Source of the DNA: Lachnospiraceae bacterium
GTDB taxonomy: Bacteria > Bacillota > Clostridia > Lachnospirales > Lachnospiraceae
Reading direction: 5' to 3'
Assembly (NCBI GenBank): GCA_015057115.1
Contig: SVEZ01000010.1
Span: forward strand, 49,403-113,402
DNA: 64,000 bases
The translations under genes and the position numbers were made by a program. The notes below the pieces were generated by a model that did not search any database, had not been told where the DNA came from, and worked only from the letters and a program-made list of their open reading frames with translations. Shown piece after piece: positions 34,599 through 42,201 of the stretch (the first letter of the stretch is position 1; each line of letters opens with the position of its first letter).

Positions 34599-35825
34599 TC
34601 ATGTCAATTCTGCAATCCGGGTTACACCCACATAAATCTGGGAAATTTTATACCAGGTTGCATAGTCCACCACCCCCGTTACGGGCATGTTAAAAATCTT
34701 CTGAAACTGCTCTACAGCAGTCTTTGTTTTGGGACCGTAAATACCATCTGCGGATATGGGCGTAATGGCCGGATAGGCTGTGGAAATGGTATAAAGCTGT
34801 TCCTGTATCTGTTTTACCTTGGGCCCGGTGGCTCCCACATCCAGGTTATATCCCGGCCACGCCGCCGGAATTCCGGAGATGCGTTCCGCTTCATTGATAT
34901 ACAGATTATTACCGTAATAATACCGCAAAATCTCTATGGCAGAGTAATTCTGTTCCCCTAAGTATTTTGAGCCCCACTGGGTCATCCAGTTGGGACAACT
35001 CACCATTTTTCCATCGCAATACTGGGTCAGAATAGGTTGCTTTACGTTGGGGCGCGAAAGATACATACCAAAAACCTCATCCACCACACCGGAAATACTT
35101 TCAAACACATTCCGCCCCCGGCTCCACTTATGGTCGTAAGCCGTAGAAGATGTAATGGTAAAATCATAGGATTTGTTCCGATACCACTCGGTATAAACCC
35201 GATTTAAAGTAAAAGACATTATTGCCAGCACATTGGCCTTTATGGTCTCTCTTGGCCAGGTGGCATAGATTTCACTGCTGGCAACGTTTTTGATATAGTC
35301 TGCATAGGGAACATAATAATCCTTTGCAGAACTGTCCCCCGGAGCACCGTCGTGGACCACCACAATTTCTGGAACAACCACTCGGCTTAACACAATCTCA
35401 CCACTTTCCGGCAAGGGCTTTAACTCTGCCTCCGGCATTTTTCCCGGATACTCCTCAAATAATGTATTATTGTCAATAACAATATTCTGCTCACTGCCAC
35501 CGCTTTCCACCGGCCGCATCTGCACCGTCTGCAACGATGTTTCATCCGGCATTACCTCAATTCCGTTAATGGTAACGTTTCCGTACCCCTCCGACTCAAC
35601 TTCAATGGTGTAAAGGGAGTATGGCTGGGACATTTCCGGCTGCATGCTGTACTCTAAAGGCGGTGTCATCAGTTCCGGAAATTCCGTTCTACCGGAATTA
35701 TCAGTTATGGATGTTTCCAATATCTTTGTAGGATTCCCGGTACTTCGAAGAGTAATTTTCGCGCCTTCTACCGGCTTAATTCCCACGGTAGACTGTACGG
35801 ATATTTTTAACTTTCCTGTATCCAT
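34599..35825 (-). CDS. SleC-like spore cortex-lytic enzyme (SpoIID-type domain plus peptidoglycan-binding domain)
   Basis: A 408-aa protein. Residues 5-110 form a beta-sandwich resembling carboxypeptidase-regulatory or Ig-like modules (VEGAKITLRSTGNPTKILET). The middle (about 170-330) has the SpoIID/SleC-type region (WPRETIKANVLAIMSFTLNR, TAYDHKWSRGRNVFES, GGKMV-like CDGKMVSCPNWMTQWGSKYL). The C-terminus is a PG_binding_1 module (GATGPKVKQIQEQL, DGIYGPKTKTAVEQFQ). SleC of Clostridium degrades cortex peptidoglycan on germination and has a similar middle and C-terminus. No N-terminal signal peptide is visible here. The cortex role is by analogy. Confidence 0.8.
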   Translation of the reverse strand: MDTGKLKISVQSTVGIKPVEGAKITLRSTGNPTKILETSITDNSGRTEFPELMTPPLEYSMQPEMSQPYSLYTIEVESEGYGNVTINGIEVMPDETSLQTVQMRPVESGGSEQNIVIDNNTLFEEYPGKMPEAELKPLPESGEIVLSRVVVPEIVVVHDGAPGDSSAKDYYVPYADYIKNVASSEIYATWPRETIKANVLAIMSFTLNRVYTEWYRNKSYDFTITSSTAYDHKWSRGRNVFESISGVVDEVFGMYLSRPNVKQPILTQYCDGKMVSCPNWMTQWGSKYLGEQNYSAIEILRYYYGNNLYINEAERISGIPAAWPGYNLDVGATGPKVKQIQEQLYTISTAYPAITPISADGIYGPKTKTAVEQFQKIFNMPVTGVVDYATWYKISQIYVGVTRIAELT

Positions 35826-35890
35826 AAAAGTGCCTTTTCTTTTATTCTATGCAGGCGATTCTACCAAGATGCATCTTTGTTTACAAAAAA

Positions 35891-35915
35891 CGCCTGCGGG
35901 AAAATCCCACAGGCG
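35891..35915 (-). terminator. Terminator of ilvE
   Basis: Stem CGCCTGTGGG / CCCGCAGGCG with a short loop, then TTTTTTG on the minus strand, 36 nt past the ilvE stop. Confidence 0.85.
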
Positions 35916-35950
35916 CTTATAATCAAAATTCAATTCCTTATGTAATGAAA

Positions 35951-36976
35951 TTACATAATCTTATGTACCCATCCTTCAGGTCCTTCAATCTTACCAGCCT
36001 GAATACCGGTTAAGGTATCATATAACTTCTGAAGTACAGGTCCCATCTTCTCCATACCGCTTGGTAAGCAAATCTCTTTACCATGATCGTTAATCTTTCC
36101 GATTGGAGAAATAACTGCTGCAGTACCGCAAAGTCCAGCCTCTGCAAAATCAGCAACTTCAGAAAGAAGAACTTCTCTGTGCTCAACCTTCATTCCTAAC
36201 ATATGTTCAGCAACGTAGCAAAGGGAACGACGGGTAATGGATGGTAAGATACTGTCGGACTTCGGAGTAACTAATGTGCCATCTTTCTTAACGAATAAGA
36301 AGTTTGCTCCACCGGTCTCTTCTACCTTGGTTCTGGTTGCAGGATCAAGATATAAGTTCTCGGAGAATCCCTTGTCATGAGCATCTTCAATGTTGTAAAG
36401 AGACATTGCATAGTTTAATCCTGCCTTGATGTGTCCGGTTCCACGTGGTGCCGCACGATCCAAATCAGAAACTCTGATAACGATTGGTTTCGCGCCGCCC
36501 TTGAAGTATGGTCCTACCGGAGTAGCAAGGATACGGAACTGGAAATTCTTAGCAGATTTAACGCCCAATACATCACTGGTTGCAATCATGAAAGGACGAA
36601 GATATAAGGATGCTCCGGATCCGAAAGGTGGAACCCATGCAGCATTTGCTCTAACAACTTCTTCGCATGCCTCAACATATTTGTCAACCGGATATACCGG
36701 CATTCTTAATCTCTCACAGGAATCTTTCATACGCTCAGCGTTCATATCCGGACGGAAGCAAACGATGCTGCCATCTTCTGTTGTATACGCTTTCAATCCC
36801 TCGAAACAAGCCTGGCAGTACTGGAATACACCTGCACACTCGCTTAAAACGATATTCGGATCTTCAATAAGCTTGCCCTCTTCCCACTTGCCGTCAACAT
36901 AGTTCGCTACATAGCGGTAATCAGTCTTCATATAATCAAACGGAAGACTGCCCCAATCAAGATTTTTCTTCTCCAT
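35951..36976 (-). CDS. ilvE: Branched-chain amino acid aminotransferase
   Basis: A 341-aa PLP enzyme that transfers the amino group between glutamate and the keto acids of Leu, Ile and Val. The PLP lysine lies in RGTGHIKAGLNYAMSLYN (about 194-211), and EETGGANFLFVKKDG and SDSILPSITRRS are typical of the BCAT group closest to eukaryotic enzymes. ATG at 36976 with GAGAGGGCTTATTT upstream is preferred over an upstream ATG at 36997. It is monocistronic, with a terminator downstream. brnQ is 20 kb away. Confidence 0.95.
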   Translation of the reverse strand: MEKKNLDWGSLPFDYMKTDYRYVANYVDGKWEEGKLIEDPNIVLSECAGVFQYCQACFEGLKAYTTEDGSIVCFRPDMNAERMKDSCERLRMPVYPVDKYVEACEEVVRANAAWVPPFGSGASLYLRPFMIATSDVLGVKSAKNFQFRILATPVGPYFKGGAKPIVIRVSDLDRAAPRGTGHIKAGLNYAMSLYNIEDAHDKGFSENLYLDPATRTKVEETGGANFLFVKKDGTLVTPKSDSILPSITRRSLCYVAEHMLGMKVEHREVLLSEVADFAEAGLCGTAAVISPIGKINDHGKEICLPSGMEKMGPVLQKLYDTLTGIQAGKIEGPEGWVHKIM

Positions 36977-37149
36977 AAATAAGCCCTCTCTTTTCATTGT
37001 TTTATAAATCTGGTGTTGTACACCCTATGTACGACCACACAAATCTGTGAAATGACTGTCATTTGACCTTCACACAACTATATTTTACAATTTTTTACCG
37101 ATTCTTGCAAGGAAAAAATGACACAAAATTTCCATAGTTTCTACTGAAT

Positions 37150-37653
37150 TCATTCATTTTTTTCGGTGACTTTGCTATATTTGTAAAATTTATACTCCAA
37201 ATCAAAATAAGTCTGTTCTTCGCTGTCCTGCACAACCTTCCACTCCGCAAGCTCGTCCAGATTGGGAAAATAGGCATCTGCCTTATAGGCGTAATCAATT
37301 TTTGTCACATGGGCCACATCACATTCATCCAAAAGCATCCGGTAAATGCTTTCCCCTCCAATGACATAAATCTTATCTGATTCATACCTTGCAAGTTCCT
37401 TCATCAGTTCCTCTTTGCTGTGAACGACGATAGCCCCTTTTGCATCATAATTCTTATCTCTGGTCAATACAATATTGATGCGGTTCTTTAAAGGGCGTCC
37501 CCCCGGAAAGCTCTCCAGGGTCTTTCTTCCCATTACAACCACATTCCCCGTTGTGGTTTCCCGGAAAAATTTCATATCATCCGGAATACTTACCAGCAAC
37601 TTGTTATCGCATCCAATTCCCCAGTTTTTATCTACTGCAACAATAATGTTCAT
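37150..37653 (-). CDS. folA: Dihydrofolate reductase
   Basis: A 167-aa enzyme that reduces dihydrofolate with NADPH. Seen: NIIVAVDKNWGIGCDNKLL (residues 2-20), the catalytic acid and Met20-loop region, the NADPH-binding VVMGRKTLESFPGGRPLKN and YVIGGESIYRMLL. ATG follows AAAAGGAGGATAAC. It starts 12 nt after thyA ends; pairing with thyA regenerates the folate oxidised during dTMP synthesis. Confidence 0.96.
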   Translation of the reverse strand: MNIIVAVDKNWGIGCDNKLLVSIPDDMKFFRETTTGNVVVMGRKTLESFPGGRPLKNRINIVLTRDKNYDAKGAIVVHSKEELMKELARYESDKIYVIGGESIYRMLLDECDVAHVTKIDYAYKADAYFPNLDELAEWKVVQDSEEQTYFDLEYKFYKYSKVTEKNE

Positions 37654-37665
37654 GTTATCCTCCTT

Positions 37666-38514
37666 TTACACCGCAATGGGAATATTGGTAATCTGCGGTC
37701 CTGTTACGTAATCTTCCACGATAATATCTTTTGTGGTAAAATCATAAAAATCTTTAACCTCCGGATTCAGAGTCACCTTCGGTGCCGGATGGGTTTCTCT
37801 GGAAATCAGTTCCTCCACCAACGGTACATGCCGGTCATAAATATGGGCATCGGCAATCACGTGCAAAAGCTGCCCCGGAATCATATCGCAAACCTGAGCA
37901 AGCATCATCAGCAAAATAGAATACTGACACACATTCCAGTTATTTGCTGCCAGCACATCCTGGGAACGCTGATTTAAAATACCATTTAAAATCAATTTTT
38001 CCTGATCCGGCTTCTTTGTCACATTAAAATTCATACTGTAAGCACAGGGGTACAGATTCATTTCATGCAAATCCTGATGCACATAAATATTGGTCATAAT
38101 CCGGCGGCTGTATGGATTATTCTTTAAATCGTAAATCACCCTGTCCACCTGATCCATCATGCCTTCTTTGTACTGGTGCTTCACGCCCATTTGATATCCA
38201 TAGGCTTTTCCGATGCTTCCGTCCGGATCTGCCCACTCATCCCAGATATGACTGTTCAAATCATGAATGTTGTTGGATTTCTTCTGCCAAATCCAGAGCA
38301 TTTCATCTGCTGCACTTTTGATAGCGGTTTTTCGCAGAGTAATAGCCGGAAACTCTTTTGACAAATCATAACGGTTCACTACTCCAAACTGCTTAATGGT
38401 ATAAGCACTGCTACCGTCCTCCCACTTGGGACGCACCTTCTCCCCTTCCGTACTGTACCCATTGTCCAGAATATCCCTGCACATGGCTATAAAAATGGTA
38501 TCTGCTACACTCAT
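37666..38514 (-). CDS. thyA: Thymidylate synthase
   Basis: A 282-aa enzyme that methylates dUMP to dTMP using methylenetetrahydrofolate. The active-site Cys is in NLYPCAYSMNFN (about 153-164), QRSQDVLAANNWNVCQYSIL is the dUMP-binding segment, and HVIADAHIYDRH the C-terminal conserved segment. It forms an operon with the dihydrofolate reductase gene. Confidence 0.96.
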   Translation of the reverse strand: MSVADTIFIAMCRDILDNGYSTEGEKVRPKWEDGSSAYTIKQFGVVNRYDLSKEFPAITLRKTAIKSAADEMLWIWQKKSNNIHDLNSHIWDEWADPDGSIGKAYGYQMGVKHQYKEGMMDQVDRVIYDLKNNPYSRRIMTNIYVHQDLHEMNLYPCAYSMNFNVTKKPDQEKLILNGILNQRSQDVLAANNWNVCQYSILLMMLAQVCDMIPGQLLHVIADAHIYDRHVPLVEELISRETHPAPKVTLNPEVKDFYDFTTKDIIVEDYVTGPQITNIPIAV

Positions 38515-38546
38515 TTTTTCCGTCCTTTCTTGTACTCTCTGTTAAT

Positions 38547-38987
38547 CTATTTTCCTTTGCTTTTTTTCACAGCAGCTTTATTCAAAGCTTCCTCTATGGC
38601 CGACATCAAAATCTGCGATGTATATTCCCCCTCCTTTGACACTTTTACCTTCTTAAGAGATTGCTTCTTATACAACTGCTGACTGATTCGGTCCATACAA
38701 GGCTGCATCAAGGGATACATCGCTGCCACATCCTCGCTTAACTGTCGAAAACTCACTGCATTAATCCGATCCGCATCCACCACCACTTCCACCATCAGGC
38801 AGGCGTCTTCCATGGGGATTTGTGCCGTATAAACTCCCGGTCTATATTTTGCCCCGGTTTCCTCCGTCTCTTCTTTTTTAAACATCAGTGTTATCAATAA
38901 GATTAACACCAACGCCAATACTACAAATACAGCCGTATACAAAATTTCCTTCATATGCAAAACCACAATTCTGGTACGTTTTTTCAC
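38547..38987 (-). CDS. Single-pass membrane protein, extracellular FMN-binding-like domain
   Basis: A 146-aa protein: basic N-terminus, one transmembrane helix (about 17-36, VFVVLALVLILLITLMF), then about 100 residues outside. The outer part (GVYTAQIPMEDACLMVEVVV, DADRINAVSFRQL) has the strand pattern of FMN-binding or small ligand domains, but no Thr flavinylation motif is certain. GTG at 38987 follows GGGGAGCGTTTGA. Function unknown. Confidence 0.65.
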   Translation of the reverse strand: MKKRTRIVVLHMKEILYTAVFVVLALVLILLITLMFKKEETEETGAKYRPGVYTAQIPMEDACLMVEVVVDADRINAVSFRQLSEDVAAMYPLMQPCMDRISQQLYKKQSLKKVKVSKEGEYTSQILMSAIEEALNKAAVKKSKGK

Positions 38988-39037
38988 TCAAACGCTCCCC
39001 TTACTTTTTGTTTTACTATATGCCGGAAGGTATATGC

Positions 39038-39319
39038 TTATGCCTTCTCTTTCTTCTGTTTCCGCCTATTTCTTATTACATGACGATAGGTCAGGAAATT
39101 TACTGCATTTGCTTTTATTGGGAAATCTTTACGATAATGGAATTTGGTCTTTGTCTTCAAGCCATGATTCTCACACCAGTTCAAAATCAGACTCAGACTC
39201 ACCTTCTCACCCTTTAACAACTTCTTCAGATAGGGAACCAAAAAGGTGTCTTTCTCCTCATCCATAATTACATATATACTTACATTATAATAGCGCACAT
39301 CAATTACATATTGCTTCAT
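39038..39319 (-). CDS. Small basic hypothetical protein (93 aa)
   Basis: The protein starts MKQYVIDVRYYNVSIYVIMD, has a central helix-loop (PYLKKLLKGEKVSLSLILNW) and ends with a strongly basic tail (RHVIRNRRKQKKEKA), which may bind nucleic acid. ATG follows AGGAGAGTGTAA, a good site. I recognise no family. It lies next to the tRNA-Gly locus. Confidence 0.55.
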   Translation of the reverse strand: MKQYVIDVRYYNVSIYVIMDEEKDTFLVPYLKKLLKGEKVSLSLILNWCENHGLKTKTKFHYRKDFPIKANAVNFLTYRHVIRNRRKQKKEKA

Positions 39320-39397
39320 TTACACTCTCCTGTCTTCCATCCTGTATTATAGCATGAATACTCGTGGATTTGAAACAGAAATAATTTCAAAATGTGC

Positions 39398-39426
39398 TTG
39401 ACATATCCTACCCTATACAGTATACT
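39398..39426 (+). promoter_or_regulatory. Strong promoter of tRNA-Gly
   Basis: TTGACA (39398-39403), 17-nt spacer, TATACT (39421-39426), about 30 nt before the mature tRNA; close to consensus, as expected for stable RNA. Confidence 0.85.
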
Positions 39427-39455
39427 ATCTATTGTGTTCGGCACAAACAGAATAT

Positions 39456-39528
39456 GCGCGAGTGGCTCAGTTGGTGGAGCACAACCTTGCCAAGGTTGGG
39501 GTCGCGGGTTCGAGTCCCGTCTCGCGCT
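39456..39528 (+). tRNA. tRNA-Gly (anticodon GCC)
   Basis: A 73-nt cloverleaf: acceptor arm GCGCGAG / CTCGCGC, D arm GCTC-AGTTGGTG-GAGC, anticodon stem CAACC / GGTTG with loop TTGCCAA (anticodon GCC), and T arm CGGGTTCGAGTCCCG. Discriminator T at 39528; the 3' CCA is not encoded. A hairpin terminator follows. Confidence 0.96.
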
Positions 39529-39539
39529 TCTTGCATGAA

Positions 39540-39566
39540 AAACGCATCCCAATGGGATGCGTTTTT
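39540..39566 (+). terminator. Terminator of tRNA-Gly
   Basis: Stem AACGCATCCCA / TGGGATGCGTT followed by TTTT on the plus strand, 12 nt after the tRNA. Confidence 0.85.
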
Positions 39567-39580
39567 TGCATGCAAGAGGC

Positions 39581-39762
39581 CCAGCCAGGCCTCGAAGGTT
39601 CTCGTCTTCTCGCCTCTGGCTCGGTCGTCGCAAGGCCGAGGTCCCCCGGACCTCGTGCGACGTCTCGCGCTCCAGCCGGGCCTCGAAGGTTCTCGTCTTC
39701 TCGCCTTCGGCTCGGTCGTCGCAAGGCCGAGGTCCCCCGGACCTCGTGCGACGTCTCGCGCT
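39581..39762 (+). repeat. Two tandem 91-bp GC-rich repeats, each ending in a copy of the tRNA-Gly 3' end
   Basis: Copy A is 39581-39671 and copy B 39672-39762, with three mismatches. Both start CCAGCC and end in CGTCTCGCGCT, the exact last 11 nt of the tRNA-Gly gene (39518-39528). GCATGCAAGAGGCCC flanks the array on both sides (about 39567 and 39766). The segment is much richer in G and C than its surroundings. No CDS is credible here. Up to about 39876 the sequence continues GC-rich with a degraded partial copy around 39831. Confidence 0.8.
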
Positions 39763-39875
39763 TCTGCATGCAAGAGGCCCTAGGTTGCTTCGCTACGTTC
39801 CTTGCTAAACGCGCTCCACCGGAGCGCAGCAACGTCTCGCGGTCTCGCCTTTGGCTCGCCCCTTGCTGGCTGCGC

Positions 39876-40200
39876 TCCAATCGGCGAAAATATTGTTCAC
39901 TTTGTGACCTTCGCCTATTTTATTTTTGCGACTCGGCGGAAAGTGTGTCCTACAGCATCCCCGCGGCGAGGATTTCTTCCATAATCGCCAATATCTGCGT
40001 TCTCCTGCCTCTGCCGCCGAGCCCTGTTGGAGAGTGTCGGCGACTTTCACCTTACGAACACCTTTTACGACGATTTTTCCGAAAAAATCGCCGCTGAGAG
40101 CGTTCCTTTCACACTTACCGCCGACAATGCCACTTTTGACGAGGGTGTTCTCGCCAGCACGGCCACATCTTTCACACTTACCGCCGACGACCTGCAGTTT
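39876..40200. repeat. 325-bp dispersed repeat, copy 1
   Basis: Nearly identical to 46677-47000 in the same orientation. The first roughly 145 bp are identical; about 17-20 differences fall in the remaining 180 bp. It contains two copies of TTTCACACTTACCGCCGAC, 63 nt apart (40107 and 40170). One minus-strand frame is open through both copies, but most differences between the copies change amino acids, which argues against a protein. It ends 16 nt from the stop of the PLC-like gene. Confidence 0.85.
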
Positions 40201-40215
40201 TTCTTATATCTACGA

Positions 40216-40881
40216 TTAAAATGCTCTTTGCCTAATCATCTCTACCGTCTCTTCCACGAATTGCTCTACTCTTTCCTTCGTCAGATAACGATAAACCCTG
40301 TGCAGGTCTCCGTGTTCCTCACTATGATAAAAGCCACAGATATATTCACGGCGATTTTCAAAGGCATTTTCAGGAAATATTTCCATAAAACCGTTATTTA
40401 CATCGGCCATAGTTTCATACAAATGGAATGTTCTAAAATCCGGATGCTCCTCTAAATAAAGAAAATCAAGATCATACCAGTCATCCTTGTTCTTATTGAC
40501 AAACTCTCCGTATGATATTCCTTCTTTCTCTGCATTTTCTTTTGTCATGCCGCCGGCTTTTACCATTTTTCCCCATGCAATGTCTGTTAGCAGATGGAAA
40601 TAGTATCCCAAGAAGAAGGAGTATTCACGATTAGAATATCTATTTCTTAATTCTTCCGTAAAATATTCCTCCAGAAACCGTTCAACGTCAATCTTAGTTT
40701 TCCCACCCATCTTACTTTTAAAATGGGTGATATCCGATGGTGGTATAAATACCGTCCAGTCCTCATTGGGAACACCGCTGTCCGGAGCAAGATTACCCAG
40801 AATAAATGCATCTTCCTCCAAATTTTCTATTTTATCCAAAAGCTTATCTGCAATCCGAAGATGTACCATCCAGGAAGCCAT
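40216..40881 (-). CDS. Zinc-dependent phospholipase C-like (PF00882-type) protein
   Basis: A 221-aa cytoplasmic protein starting MASWMVHLRIADKLLDKIEN. The His/Asp pattern resembles the alpha-toxin-type zinc phospholipase C fold: VHLRIADKL, LGNLAPDSG, PSDITHF, YFHLLTDIAW and a late HSEEHGD. There is no signal peptide, unlike secreted phospholipases, so the natural substrate is uncertain. It begins the block between the two 325-bp repeats. Confidence 0.75.
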   Translation of the reverse strand: MASWMVHLRIADKLLDKIENLEEDAFILGNLAPDSGVPNEDWTVFIPPSDITHFKSKMGGKTKIDVERFLEEYFTEELRNRYSNREYSFFLGYYFHLLTDIAWGKMVKAGGMTKENAEKEGISYGEFVNKNKDDWYDLDFLYLEEHPDFRTFHLYETMADVNNGFMEIFPENAFENRREYICGFYHSEEHGDLHRVYRYLTKERVEQFVEETVEMIRQRAF

Positions 40882-40925
40882 AATCTTTCTCCTTTCCCTA
40901 AATTCACACTTTTATAGTCTTCTTA

Positions 40926-42005
40926 TTATCTCCGGGTCTTTTCCACCCATTCTGTCCAACGAGAATCAGCCTGCATTTCTGCCATTACCTTTTCTCTTTC
41001 GGGAACATCCCACCAAGGCCAAAGATCCGGTAGTTCGGTAGAAAATTCCTTTTCCGTTGTTTTAGCATAATCAAGTGCTTTATCTAATGCTACAAATGCA
41101 TCCTCTTTTTTCTCCGCAAGCCATAAATAATAAGAATGAAGCATCTGAATACATGTAAGCACCCCAAAATCTTTTCCGCAACTTGGATACGGAGAAATTA
41201 GTTCAAACATCTCTTCCGCATTCTGAAGCATCTCTGCCGCTGTTGCCGGTGGGATGGTTGTATCATCTAAAATGATATGAATCATCATATCTATGCTGTG
41301 CCGCACAGATTCCAAAAGCGCCTCCCCCATTGCATCAATAGCTTCTTTTCCATCAAAAGCCTTGATTCTAAGAAATGGCTTGGAGGTCTTTATATCCGGT
41401 GCATCCTCCGCCAAGTGCAATGCTTTTTCATGCTCACCGGTGTTTTTATACAGCTGTGATAGCTCCTCTATCGCTTTTTGTCTCAGCTTTCCATTTGAAA
41501 GTGACAGTAACAATTTCTCATAGAGTTTTATAGCTTCCTGCCACTCGGGATAGGTTCGATGTCGTTCAATATCGTAAACACTATATCCGTCCACTCCTAC
41601 GATATGGTGCTCACCGCGACGAACATAACCGGCATTAAAAAGGGCATAAGCCAGTGCTAGGGTCAGCTTTTCATTCCCCGGAAATTCAATAAGACCTTTG
41701 CGAGCAAGGGTAATGCATTCTTCCATATTCTCATCTTTGCCATCATTCCGGCGAATCATAGCATATAATTGGTCTGCCAAAAGATCCACCTTTTTTTCTC
41801 GATCATTGTCATATCCAAACAACTCATCAATGGAAATCCCAAAATAATTGGCAATTGACGGAATCATACTCATATCCGGATAGCAGATTCCCTTTTCCCA
41901 ACGGGACACAGCCTGTGCAGTTACACCCAGCACGGATGCAAGGGCATCCTGAGTTCTTCCGTCCCGCAAACGAAGTTCTTTCATTCTCTCACCTAATTTA
42001 ATCAT
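40926..42005 (-). CDS. XRE-family HTH regulator with TPR-like C-terminal region
   Basis: A 359-aa protein. Residues 8-65 form a classic XRE HTH (ELRLRDGRTQDALASVLGVT, then AQAVSRWEKGICYPD), followed by a helical region (about 80-340) with repeated 30-35-residue helix pairs, for example ALFNAGYVRRGEHH and LYKNTGEHEKALHLAEDAPD, like TPR repeats. Such regulators often sense peptides or partner proteins. ATG follows AAGGAGTCAATCA. It may control the neighbouring surface-protein genes, but no operator was identified. Confidence 0.88.
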   Translation of the reverse strand: MIKLGERMKELRLRDGRTQDALASVLGVTAQAVSRWEKGICYPDMSMIPSIANYFGISIDELFGYDNDREKKVDLLADQLYAMIRRNDGKDENMEECITLARKGLIEFPGNEKLTLALAYALFNAGYVRRGEHHIVGVDGYSVYDIERHRTYPEWQEAIKLYEKLLLSLSNGKLRQKAIEELSQLYKNTGEHEKALHLAEDAPDIKTSKPFLRIKAFDGKEAIDAMGEALLESVRHSIDMMIHIILDDTTIPPATAAEMLQNAEEMFELISPYPSCGKDFGVLTCIQMLHSYYLWLAEKKEDAFVALDKALDYAKTTEKEFSTELPDLWPWWDVPEREKVMAEMQADSRWTEWVEKTRR

Positions 42006-42152
42006 TGATTGACTCCTTTTTCCTGTTTATCACCGGTGTACCTTCATTATACCGAGTGCTATGGGGAGAATCAATAATCAATCTGTTGTTTCATTTTCAA
42101 CACTTCGTTTACTCGCAGAAAACCGAAACGAAATCTCCCGGAATAGAAAACC

Positions 42153-42184
42153 GGCGCATAGGAGATTTTCTTCGCCCATGCGCC
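42153..42184 (-). terminator. Terminator of the surface-protein operon
   Basis: Stem GGCGCAT / ATGCGCC with a partly paired 18-nt centre, then GGTTTTCT on the minus strand, 18 nt past the stop at 42202. Confidence 0.6.
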
Positions 42185-42201
42185 AGTCCCATCGTGATTC
42201 C

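Noticed and set aside
36998..37140. T-box or other riboswitch upstream of ilvE
   Set aside because: The region is too short and shows no conserved T-box sequence or terminator before the gene.
39581..39762. Possible CRISPR array
   Set aside because: Only two adjacent 91-bp units without spacers, and no cas genes.
39429..40097. Several ORFs across the tRNA-Gly and GC-rich repeat region
   Set aside because: They run through the tRNA and tandem repeats in several frames, which is expected of GC-rich repeats lacking stop codons.
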